The notes beneath the pieces were generated by a model that did not search any database, was not told the DNA's origin, and saw only the letters and a program-made list of their open reading frames with translations. From Streptomyces albidoflavus (GTDB taxonomy: Bacteria; Actinomycetota; Actinomycetes; Streptomycetales; Streptomycetaceae), in NCBI RefSeq assembly GCF_000719955.1, contig NZ_JOII01000027.1, positions 62,001 through 126,000 of the forward strand: a stretch of DNA of 64,000 nt, given 5' to 3'. How positions within the stretch are numbered: the stretch's first letter is position 1; each line of letters begins with the position of its first letter. Shown piece by piece: positions 8,183 to 15,490 of this stretch. The translations under genes and the position numbers were made by a program.

Positions 8183-8267
8183 GTCCGGGTGGCGGAATGG
8201 CAGACGCGCTAGCTTGAGGTGCTAGTGCCCTTTATCGGGCGTGGGGGTTCAAGTCCCCCCTCGGACA
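8183..8267 (+). tRNA. tRNA-Leu (anticodon GAG)
   Basis: A full class II cloverleaf can be folded. The acceptor GTCCGGG (8183-8189) pairs with CTCGGAC (8260-8266), with discriminator A at 8267. The D-stem is GCG/CGC, the anticodon stem CTAGC/GCTAG has loop TTGAGGT (anticodon GAG at 8216-8218), a long variable arm includes TGCCC/GGGCG, and the T-arm is GGGGG-TTCAAGT-CCCCC. CCA is not encoded. It reads leucine CUC/CUU codons. A truncated gene runs antisense into its 3' half. Confidence 0.95.
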
Positions 8268-8568
8268 TGATCAGCGTCACGGTGCCCTGGTCCATCAGGT
8301 CGAGGAGTTGGCCGACCGCGGCCCGGTGGGCCGGGTCGGCCAGCTCGGTGCGGTACCGCTCGGTGAAGCCGTCGTACCGCTCCTCGGGGTTCTGGTGGTA
8401 CCAGTCGCGCAGCTCGGTCGAGGGGGTGATCTCCTTCAGCCACACGTCGACGGCGGCGCGTTCCTTGGAGACGCCCCGGGGCCAGAGCCGGTCGACGAGG
8501 ACGCGGGTGCCGTCGGAGGGCTCGGCGGGCTCGTACACCCGGCGTACCCGGGGGGCTTCGTCACTCAC
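8209..8568 (-). pseudogene. DUF488 family protein, C-terminus lost at the tRNA-Leu 3' end
   Basis: The frame opens at a GTG (VSDEAPRVRRVYEP) with AAGGA upstream and gives 119 residues. Residues 1-100 match DUF488 well: VRRVYEPAEPSDGTRVLVDR, LWPRGVSKERAAVD, LKEITPSTELRDWY, TVTLI. The family normally continues with about 20 more residues (a T-A-x-x-D core followed by an AVLAE helix). Here the homologous sequence stops exactly where the tRNA begins (8267), and the last residues SEGGLEPPRPIKGTSTSS are simply the antisense of the tRNA. The protein is probably misfolded or inactive; the function of intact members is not established. Confidence 0.75.
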
Positions 8569-8675
8569 GGCGGCGTCCTTCGGCGAGGGGATCCCTACCC
8601 GCGATGAGACCACCGGGAGCGCGGGTGGGCCCGGCGGCCTGCGCCGGGCGGGGGACGGCCGTGGAGAATGGGGCC

Positions 8676-9128
8676 ATGTCACGTCGCGCCCGCAACCGCT
8701 CCGCCGCTCCCCGCCGTGCCGCCGCCGTGGCGGTGCGGCCCGCCGACCCGTGCCCGTGCGGCACCGGGCGGACGTACGGCGCGTGCTGCGGACGGTTCCA
8801 CGCCGGGAGCGCCGAGGCGGCGACGGCGGAGCAGCTGATGCGCTCGCGGTACGCGGCCTTCGCCACCCGTGACGCCGCCTACCTGCTGCGCACCTGGCAC
8901 CCGCGCACCCGCCCCGCCGCGCTGGACCTGGACGACGGGATGCGGTGGACGGGGCTGGAGATCACCGGCACCTCGGAGGGGAGCGCCTTCCACGCCACGG
9001 GGACGGTCACCTTCCGCGCCCACTGGAGCGCCGGGGGCGAGACCGGGGTGATGGCGGAGCACAGCCGCTTCACCCGGGCCGAGGGGAACGGGGCCTGGCT
9101 GTACGTGGACGGGGACGTCCGGGACTGA
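8676..9128 (+). CDS. YchJ family protein with SEC-C-like zinc motif
   Basis: A 150-residue protein starting at MSRRARNRSAAPRR; an upstream in-frame ATG adds 24 residues without family similarity. A CPCGTGRTYGACCGRFH zinc motif lies near residues 26-42, followed by the NTF2-like YchJ domain: AEQLMRSRYAAFATRDAAYL, WHPRTRP, FRAHWSAGGETGVMAEHSRF, WLYVDGDV. The family is widespread and of unknown function. It stands alone, divergent from the DUF488 remnant. Confidence 0.88.
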   Translation: MSRRARNRSAAPRRAAAVAVRPADPCPCGTGRTYGACCGRFHAGSAEAATAEQLMRSRYAAFATRDAAYLLRTWHPRTRPAALDLDDGMRWTGLEITGTSEGSAFHATGTVTFRAHWSAGGETGVMAEHSRFTRAEGNGAWLYVDGDVRD

Positions 9129-9155
9129 GCGGGCCCGCCGGTCTTCCGCTGCCCG

Positions 9156-9881
9156 TCAGCTCCCGGCCGGGGCCGCCGGCGGCGGGTCCAGGATGTCGAG
9201 TTCCTGGAGGGCGCCGATGGTGATCTCCCGGGTGAGGGCCTCCGCGCGGCCGGCGTCGCGTTCGCGGACGGCCTCGGCGAGGCGTACGTGGAGGGTGACG
9301 GCGGCCGGGTCCGGGTCGTGGAACATCACCTGGTGGTGGGTGCGGCCGGAGAGGACCTCGGCGACCACGTCGCCGAGGCGGGCGAACATCTCGTTGCCGG
9401 AGGCGCGCAGGACGACGCGGTGGAAGGCGATGTCGTGGCGCAGGTACCCCTCCAGCCGGTGGCCCCGGGAGTGGGCGACCATGCCGAGGGCGTTCTCGGT
9501 CAGCTCCGCGCACTGGGCCGAGGTGGCGTGGCGGGCGGCGAGCCCGGCGGCGACCGGCTCGACCGCCGAGCGGAGCACGGTCAGTGAGCGGAGCTGGCGG
9601 GGGCGGTCGGCGCCGGCCAGCCGCCAGCGGATGACCTGCGGGTCGTAGACGTTCCACTCCTCGGCCGGGAGCACGGTGACGCCGACCCGGCGCCGGGAGG
9701 CGACCAGGTGCATCGACTCCAGGACGCGGACGGCCTCCCGCATGACCGAGCGGGAGACCTCGTAGCGCTGGGCCAGCTCGTCGGTGCGCAGCACGCTGCC
9801 CGCCGGGTACTGGCCCTCGGTGATCGCGGGGCCGAGCCGTTCGAGGACGCGTGCGTGGAGTCCCCCGCCCTGTGTGGTCAT
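9156..9881 (-). CDS. gntR: GntR-family (FadR subfamily) gluconate regulator
   Basis: A 241-residue repressor. The N-terminal winged helix spans about 12-75 (LGPAITEGQYPAGSVLRTDE, RYEVSRSVMREAVRVLESM). The C-terminal FCD ligand domain has metal-binding histidines in LRHDIAFHRVVLRASGN and HHQVM, and a late VTLHVRLAEAVRERD. It is divergent from gntK and gntP, with the palindrome at 9915-9929 between them. By analogy with the actinobacterial gluconate system it represses gntKP and itself until gluconate or 6-phosphogluconate is present; the effector is inferred. Confidence 0.9.
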   Translation of the reverse strand: MTTQGGGLHARVLERLGPAITEGQYPAGSVLRTDELAQRYEVSRSVMREAVRVLESMHLVASRRRVGVTVLPAEEWNVYDPQVIRWRLAGADRPRQLRSLTVLRSAVEPVAAGLAARHATSAQCAELTENALGMVAHSRGHRLEGYLRHDIAFHRVVLRASGNEMFARLGDVVAEVLSGRTHHQVMFHDPDPAAVTLHVRLAEAVRERDAGRAEALTREITIGALQELDILDPPPAAPAGS

Positions 9882-9914
9882 GTCGATCAGACTACGAGGC
9901 TGCCCGCGGGAACA

Positions 9915-9929
9915 AAAAGTCAGACTTTT
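9915..9929. promoter_or_regulatory. Palindromic GntR operator between gntR and gntK
   Basis: AAAAGTCAGACTTTT is a perfect inverted repeat (7-bp arms, one central base) in an A/T-rich island of otherwise G+C-rich DNA. It lies 34 bases upstream of gntR and 106 bases before the gntK ATG. A second weaker dyad, TTAG...CTAA, lies at 9948-9961. Confidence 0.75.
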
Positions 9930-10034
9930 ATGTCACAGGCTCTTGAATTAGTCGTATCTAATGGGTTTCAGTGTCGTGACCCTCCGGGGCCCGACAGGCG
10001 AACGATGTCGAAGAAGACAGCGAGCGAGGCAGCA

Positions 10035-10562
10035 ATGAACACCCCCCACGTCGTCGTGGTCATGGGCGTCGCAGGAACCGGCAAGACCACGATCGGCCCC
10101 CTGCTCGCCGAACGGCTCGGCGTCCCCTACGCCGAGGGCGACGACTTCCACCCCCCGGCGAACATCGCCAAGATGTCGGCCGGCACGCCGCTGGACGACG
10201 ACGACCGCTGGCCGTGGCTGGACGCCATCGGCGCCTGGGCCCACAGCCGGACCGGGCTCGGCGGCGTGGTCAGCAGCTCCGCCCTCAAGCGCTCCTACCG
10301 GGACCGGCTGCGCGCCTCCGGGCCGGGCGTGGTCTTCGTCCACCTCACCGGGGACCGGGCGCTGATCGAGGAACGGATGGCCGAACGCAAGGGCCACTTC
10401 ATGCCGACGGCGCTGCTCGACTCGCAGTTCGCGACGCTCCAGCCGCTCCAGCCGGACGAGGCCGGGGTCTCCGTCGACGTGTCGGGCACGCCCGAGGAGA
10501 TCGCCGACCGCGCCCGCGCGGCGCTGGCCGCCTACGACCGGGAGCGGGCCGGGTCCTCCTGA
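10035..10562 (+). CDS. gntK: Gluconokinase
   Basis: A 175-residue cytoplasmic kinase that makes 6-phosphogluconate from gluconate and ATP. The P-loop GVAGTGKTT is near residues 10-18, then EGDDFHPPANIAKMSAGTPL, the gluconokinase signature for substrate binding, DDDRWPWLD, and SSSALKRSYRDRLR. The lid region has ERMAERKGHFMP. The ATG at 10035 (MNTPHVVVVMG) fits the family; an in-frame ATG at 10005 would add ten residues. gntP follows after 107 bp on the same strand, presumably in one operon under gntR. Confidence 0.92.
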   Translation: MNTPHVVVVMGVAGTGKTTIGPLLAERLGVPYAEGDDFHPPANIAKMSAGTPLDDDDRWPWLDAIGAWAHSRTGLGGVVSSSALKRSYRDRLRASGPGVVFVHLTGDRALIEERMAERKGHFMPTALLDSQFATLQPLQPDEAGVSVDVSGTPEEIADRARAALAAYDRERAGSS

Positions 10563-10669
10563 CCCTGCCTGACCCCGGACCGCCGGGGGCCGGCGCGGGC
10601 CGACACCCCGCCCGTCCCCCTCCGCTCCACCCCCTCCCCCACCCACTCTTCACACGAGGGAAGAATCCC

Positions 10670-12067
10670 GTGACCCGTCTCAGCGTCGAGATGCTGGCAG
10701 CGGACGCGGCGGAACCGATCACCTCTGCGGGCAACGCCCAGTTGGGGATCGCCGTTCTCGCCGGCATCGCCGTCATCGTCCTGCTCATCACGAAGTTCAA
10801 GGTCCACGCCTTCCTGGCGCTGACCATCGGTTCGCTCGCCCTCGGCGCCTTCGCCGGAGCGCCGCTGGACAAGGCCATCACCAGCTTCACCGCCGGGCTC
10901 GGCTCGACCGTGGCGGGCGTGGGTGTGCTGATCGCGCTCGGCGCGATCCTCGGCAAGCTCCTCGCCGACTCGGGCGGCGCCGACCAGATCGTCGACACGA
11001 TCCTCGCCAAGGCCGGTGGCCGGGCGATGCCGTGGGCGATGGTGCTCATCGCCTCCGTGATCGGCCTGCCGCTCTTCTTCGAGGTCGGCATCGTGCTGCT
11101 GATCCCGGTGGTCCTGATGGTCGCCAAGCGCGGCAACTACTCGCTGATGAAGATCGGCATCCCGGCCCTGGCCGGCCTGTCGGTCATGCACGGCCTGATC
11201 CCGCCGCACCCCGGCCCGCTCGTCGCCATCGACGCGATCGGCGCCAACCTCGGCATCACCCTGGCGCTCGGCGTCCTGGTCGCGATACCCACCGTGATCA
11301 TCGCCGGTCCCCTCTTCGGCAAGTACGCCGCCCGCTGGGTGGACGTGCCGGCGCCCGAGAAGATGATCCCGCAGCGCGCCACCGAGGAGACCGACCGCCG
11401 CCCGAGCTTCGGCGCGACGCTGGCCACCGTGCTGCTGCCGGTCGTGCTGATGCTCGCCAAGGCCCTCGTCGACATCGTGGTGGACAACCCCGAGTCCGGC
11501 GTCCAGCGGGTCTTCGACGTCATCGGCTCCCCGATGATCGCCCTGCTCGCCGCCGTGATCGTGGGCATGTTCACCCTCGGCCGCGCCGCCGGGTTCACCA
11601 AGGGCCGCCTCTCCACCACGGTGGAGAAGTCGCTCGCCCCGATCGCGGGCGTGCTGCTCATCGTCGGCGCCGGCGGTGGTTTCAAGCAGACCCTGATCGA
11701 CGTCGGCATCGGCCAGATGATCCTGGACTTCTCCGAGAGCTGGGCCATCCCGACCCTGCTGCTCGCCTGGCTGATCGCGGTGGCGATCCGGCTGGCGACC
11801 GGTTCGGCGACGGTGGCGACCATCTCGGCGGCCGGTCTGGTGGCCCCGCTGGCGGCGGACATGTCGTCCTCGCACATGGCGCTGCTGGTGCTGGCGATCG
11901 GCGCGGGCTCGCTCTTCTTCAGCCACGTCAACGACGCCGGCTTCTGGCTGGTCAAGGAGTACTTCGGGCTGAACGTCGGCCAGACCATCAAGACCTGGTC
12001 GGTGATGGAGACGATCATCTCCGTCGTCTCGCTCATCTTCGTCCTGCTGCTCTCGCTGGTGCTGTAG
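10670..12067 (+). CDS. gntP: GntP-family gluconate:H+ symporter
   Basis: A 465-residue permease with about 12 hydrophobic segments. The GTG start (VTRLSVEML) has GAGGGAAG upstream. GntP hallmarks are KFKVHAFLALTIGSLALG, LIALGAILGKLLADSGGADQ, LIPPHPGPLVAIDAIGANLG, and at the end SHVNDAGFWLVKEYFGLN. It brings gluconate into the cell for GntK. The last 35 bp overlap the 3' end of the convergent APC permease gene, so the two mRNAs would be complementary there. Confidence 0.93.
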   Translation: MTRLSVEMLAADAAEPITSAGNAQLGIAVLAGIAVIVLLITKFKVHAFLALTIGSLALGAFAGAPLDKAITSFTAGLGSTVAGVGVLIALGAILGKLLADSGGADQIVDTILAKAGGRAMPWAMVLIASVIGLPLFFEVGIVLLIPVVLMVAKRGNYSLMKIGIPALAGLSVMHGLIPPHPGPLVAIDAIGANLGITLALGVLVAIPTVIIAGPLFGKYAARWVDVPAPEKMIPQRATEETDRRPSFGATLATVLLPVVLMLAKALVDIVVDNPESGVQRVFDVIGSPMIALLAAVIVGMFTLGRAAGFTKGRLSTTVEKSLAPIAGVLLIVGAGGGFKQTLIDVGIGQMILDFSESWAIPTLLLAWLIAVAIRLATGSATVATISAAGLVAPLAADMSSSHMALLVLAIGAGSLFFSHVNDAGFWLVKEYFGLNVGQTIKTWSVMETIISVVSLIFVLLLSLVL

Positions 12068-13565
12068 CACCCGCTGGCGGCGAGGCCCGGACACCCGAAG
12101 GGGGGACCTCGGGGCGGGTGCGCTTGAGGAGCAGGCCGTAGCCGATCCCGGCGACCGCCGCGAGGCCGATCACGCCGGGCAGCAGCCAGCTGAGCGCCGA
12201 CCCGGACTCGGCGCCGACCAGCACGGAGAAGTCCTTGACGGTGTATCCGGCGATGGTCAGCAGGGCGAGTCCGGCGATGCCGGAGGCGAGCAGCCGCCAG
12301 AGCTGGGCGCGGGCGGCGCCCCGGCGGGCGAAGAAGACGATCACGGCCAGCGACGCGGCGGCCATCAGGACGATGATGCCGAGCGCGCCGACGTTGCCCA
12401 TCCAGGTGAACATCCGCAGCACGGGCGCGGTCGGGTCGCCGACCGGGTTGCCGTCGGTGAGGGCGAAGGCGGCGACCAGGACGACCGAGATGCCGGTCTG
12501 CAGCAACGAGCCGGTGCCGGGGGCGCCGCTGCCGGGGTTGGTACGGCCGAAGGCGGCGGGCAGCAGGCCCTCGCGGCCCATGGCGAAGGCGTAGCGGGCG
12601 ACGACGTTGTGGAAGCTGAGCATCGCCGCGAACATGCCGGTGACGAAGAGGATGTGCAGGACGTCGGTGAAGGTGGTGCCGAGCCGCGACTCGGTGAGGT
12701 GGAAGAGGAGCCCCGCGCTCTGCTCGCGGGCGTCGCCGACGATCCCGGAGGGGCCCGACGCCACGGTGAGCGCCCAGGAGCTGATCATGAAGAAGAGGGC
12801 GACGAAGCCGATGGCGAGGAACATCACGCGGGCGACCACGATGTGCGGGCGCCGGGTCTCCTCGGCGTAGACGGGGGCCTGTTCGAAGCCGACGAAGGCG
12901 GCGATGCAGAAGCAGAGCGCGGTGCCGAGCCCGGCGCCGGTGAGGGTCTCCGGGTTGAAGGCGTGCAGCGACAGGCCCTCGGGGCCGGGGTCGGCGATGG
13001 CGGCGACGTCGAAGATGACGACCAGGACGCACTCGATCAGCAGCAGCACCCCGAGGACGCGGGCGTTGAGGTCGATCTTCAGCCAGGCGAGGACGGCGAC
13101 GGCGGCCACCGAGGCCAGCGCGAAGATCCACCAGGCGATGTCGAGCCCGAGGTAGGTCGAGCAGATCACCGACACCTCGAAGCCGAAGATCCCGTAGATG
13201 CCGACCTGCATCGCGCTGTACGCCACCAGCGCGACCAGCGAGGCCCCGGCGCCGGCGGTCCCGCCGAGGCCGCGGGAGATGTACGCGTAGAAGGCGCCGG
13301 CGTTGTGGACGTGGCGGCTCATCTCGGCGTAGCCCAGGGAGAAGAGGGCGAGGACGATGCCGAGGATCACGAAGAGCAGGGGCTGCCCGGTGATGCCCAT
13401 GACCCCGAATGTCGTGGGCATGACACCCGCGACGACCATGAGGGGGGCGCTGGCGGCGAGGACGGACAGCAGCAGCCCGGTGGTGCCCAGGCGGTCGGCC
13501 CGCAGGGCGCGCTCTTCGCCCTTGTAGGTGCGGATTCCCTCGGAGGAGGGGGTCTCGGCGGTCAT
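12033..13565 (-). CDS. APC-family amino acid/polyamine permease
   Basis: A 510-residue integral membrane protein starting at MTAETPSSEGIRTYKGEERA. Twelve or more hydrophobic segments are visible. The APC signature appears early (TTGLLLSVLAASAPLMVVAG, ITGQPLLFVILGIVLALFSL), with HVHNAGAFYAYISRGLGG in TM3 and FVGFEQAPVYAEETRRPHIV in the TM6 loop. The tail is Pro/Ala/Arg-rich. It transports an unknown amino acid or amine. The gene follows an uncharacterised gene by 59 bp on the same strand, so they may be co-transcribed. Confidence 0.88.
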   Translation of the reverse strand: MTAETPSSEGIRTYKGEERALRADRLGTTGLLLSVLAASAPLMVVAGVMPTTFGVMGITGQPLLFVILGIVLALFSLGYAEMSRHVHNAGAFYAYISRGLGGTAGAGASLVALVAYSAMQVGIYGIFGFEVSVICSTYLGLDIAWWIFALASVAAVAVLAWLKIDLNARVLGVLLLIECVLVVIFDVAAIADPGPEGLSLHAFNPETLTGAGLGTALCFCIAAFVGFEQAPVYAEETRRPHIVVARVMFLAIGFVALFFMISSWALTVASGPSGIVGDAREQSAGLLFHLTESRLGTTFTDVLHILFVTGMFAAMLSFHNVVARYAFAMGREGLLPAAFGRTNPGSGAPGTGSLLQTGISVVLVAAFALTDGNPVGDPTAPVLRMFTWMGNVGALGIIVLMAAASLAVIVFFARRGAARAQLWRLLASGIAGLALLTIAGYTVKDFSVLVGAESGSALSWLLPGVIGLAAVAGIGYGLLLKRTRPEVPPSGVRASPPAGATAPARAAGRR

Positions 13566-13624
13566 CGGTTCGGGGTCCTCTCGGAGGGTGGCGGTGGTGC
13601 GGCGGTACAGGGGCCGACGGCGGC

Positions 13625-14578
13625 TCAGGCGGCGCCCAGGGCGGCGCTGCGGGCGGCGTGGAAGGCGTCGTACGGGTCGCGGTCCGGGTAGGCCCAGGGG
13701 GCGCGGGTGGCGTGCGGGCCGATGCGGTGGAAGAGGGCGGCCGCCTCGGCGGGGCGGCCCTCGCAGAACTTGGCGTGGGCCAGGTAGTTGAGGTCGGTGC
13801 GGATGCGGCCCCGGTCCAGGCGCTCCTCCCACTCCAGCCACCAGTCGAAGGCGGTGCGCAGGACCTGGCGGGCGCGGCGGGAGCGCCAGTGGCCGGAGGC
13901 GGCCGGGTCCGGGGGTTCGCTGCCGGCGGCGGCCAGCACCCGGTAGCGCTCGGCGTGGGCGACCACCGGGAGCACGGCGAGCGGGGAGTCCGGGGAGGCG
14001 TGTTCGGCGGACCAGGCGGCGAAGTCGTAGACCTCGTGGAGCGGGTCGCGGCCGAGTTCGGGGTGGCGTTCGGCGAGGCGGGCGACCATCAGGTGGTGGG
14101 CCATGTGGTGGTCCTGGTGGCGTACGCGCACCGCGTCGAAGAGGCGGACCACCTCGTCCTCGGTGCCGCGTCTGCGGGCCAGCAGGAGCAGGGCCAGCCA
14201 CGGGGTGGGGTCCTCGGGGGCGAGGGCGGCGGCGCGGTGGCAGGCGTCGGTGGCCTCGGGGCAGTACCGGCGGTCGCCCAGGGCGCGGGCGACGGTGGCG
14301 CAGCCGATGAGGGCGGCGGCGTCGGCGCTGTCGGGCTCGGCGATCCGCCACTCCTCGCCCCAGGCGGCCGCGCCCTGGGCGGCGGCCAGCACGGTGAGGC
14401 GGTGGCCGCGCAGGTCCCAGTCGGTGCCGGTGTGCGCCAGGAGTTCACGGACGGCCGTCCAGCGGCCCTGGATGAGGGCGGCGCGGGCGGCGATCAGGTC
14501 GGCGTCGCCAAGTGCGGGGTCGAGGGGGTGGGTGGCCCGTTTGCGGGCACGGCCGAACGGGGGCGGGGGTGGGGGCAC
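13625..14578 (-). CDS. Uncharacterised helical-repeat protein
   Basis: A 317-residue protein from a GTG with AAGGA eight bases upstream. Apart from the proline-run start it is rich in Ala, Arg and Trp, with helix pairs spaced like TPR or related repeats: LIAARAALIQGRWTAVRELL, ACHRAAALAPEDPTPWLALL, HHMAHHLMVARLAERHPELG, AKFCEGRPAEAAALFHRIGP. There is no signal peptide or membrane segment. Related Streptomyces proteins are, to my knowledge, unnamed. It precedes the APC permease on the same strand and may be co-expressed with it. Confidence 0.75.
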   Translation of the reverse strand: MPPPPPPFGRARKRATHPLDPALGDADLIAARAALIQGRWTAVRELLAHTGTDWDLRGHRLTVLAAAQGAAAWGEEWRIAEPDSADAAALIGCATVARALGDRRYCPEATDACHRAAALAPEDPTPWLALLLLARRRGTEDEVVRLFDAVRVRHQDHHMAHHLMVARLAERHPELGRDPLHEVYDFAAWSAEHASPDSPLAVLPVVAHAERYRVLAAAGSEPPDPAASGHWRSRRARQVLRTAFDWWLEWEERLDRGRIRTDLNYLAHAKFCEGRPAEAAALFHRIGPHATRAPWAYPDRDPYDAFHAARSAALGAA

Positions 14579-14747
14579 CGCGAGGGTCCTTCACGACACG
14601 ACGTGCGAGCGACTGATCACGCGCAGTCAAGCGGGCGGGCGCCCGCCGAGTCAAGGCCCACCCGGGCCCATTGGGGGCAACCCCGTTGTGCCCGGGCGGT
14701 GTTGGGGTGCCCGTGGGCGCCGGACGGGCTTGGGTGTGGACGGTCTC

Positions 14748-15410
14748 TCACAGCCAGGCCGGGTCGGCGAGGAGGGTCTGGAGTTCGTCGGTGAGGCGGG
14801 CCGTGTGGAAGCCGTCGGCGGCGGCGTGGTGGATCTGTACGGAGAGGGGGAGCAGGAGGCGGGCGTCGCGTTCGGTGTAGCGGCCAAGGGTGAAGATGGG
14901 GGCGAGGTGGTCCCAGCCGTCGCGGATGTCGAGGGTGAAGCCGGTGAAGGAGGCCCACGGGAGGCTCGACACGTCGAAGGCGTTGGGGGGCGGATTCCCC
15001 TGCGGGAAGAAGGCGGTGGCGCGGCTGTGCACGGCGAGGAGCGGGGCGGCCGTGTCGTGGAACGTGCCGAAGTCGGGGTCGTAGGGCGCCCAGACGCAGG
15101 CGAAGGTCTCGCGCTCCGGGTTGAAGACCGTGAAGGCGGGGTGCACGACCGGCCAGACGGCCGGGTCGCCCGAGGAGGTCAGGCACATCCTGAACTCCTC
15201 GTGCCGGTTGACGACCGTGGCGAGCGCCCAGACCTGCGCGAGGTACGACTTGCGCGGTGAGCGGCGCAGGGCCGCGGCGAAGGCGGTGACGTCCACCTCC
15301 ACCGTCATCGCGTACGTGCACGGGACGCGCCGGCGGTAGTGGTCGAAGTGCTGCCGGCGCGGCCACGTGTCGAGGTCGATCGGGGCCGGGGTCGGGATCG
15401 GGGCGTCCAT
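14748..15410 (-). CDS. Type A chloramphenicol acetyltransferase
   Basis: A 220-residue cytoplasmic enzyme that would transfer acetyl from acetyl-CoA to chloramphenicol, or to a related natural hydroxy compound. The length equals classical CAT. The signature HHAAADGFH puts the catalytic His at 195 and structural Asp at 199, the canonical CAT numbering. Other conserved parts are WPRRQHFDHYR at 16-26, NRHEEFRM, FTVFNPERETFACVW and LPWASFTGFTL. There is no obvious operon partner and no chloramphenicol biosynthesis nearby, so it looks like an intrinsic resistance gene. The substrate should be confirmed because distant CAT homologues have other acceptors. Confidence 0.9.
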   Translation of the reverse strand: MDAPIPTPAPIDLDTWPRRQHFDHYRRRVPCTYAMTVEVDVTAFAAALRRSPRKSYLAQVWALATVVNRHEEFRMCLTSSGDPAVWPVVHPAFTVFNPERETFACVWAPYDPDFGTFHDTAAPLLAVHSRATAFFPQGNPPPNAFDVSSLPWASFTGFTLDIRDGWDHLAPIFTLGRYTERDARLLLPLSVQIHHAAADGFHTARLTDELQTLLADPAWL

Positions 15411-15490
15411 CGGCTCAGCATGTCAGCCGCCGGTGTGCGGGCCGTAGCGGTTTTCCGCCCGGAGCCCGCCCCTCCCCCGGGGGCGGCCGG

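Noticed and set aside
8209..8267. Novel C-terminal tail SEGGLEPPRPIKGTSTSS on the DUF488 protein
   Set aside because: It is just the antisense reading of tRNA-Leu, not a new domain.
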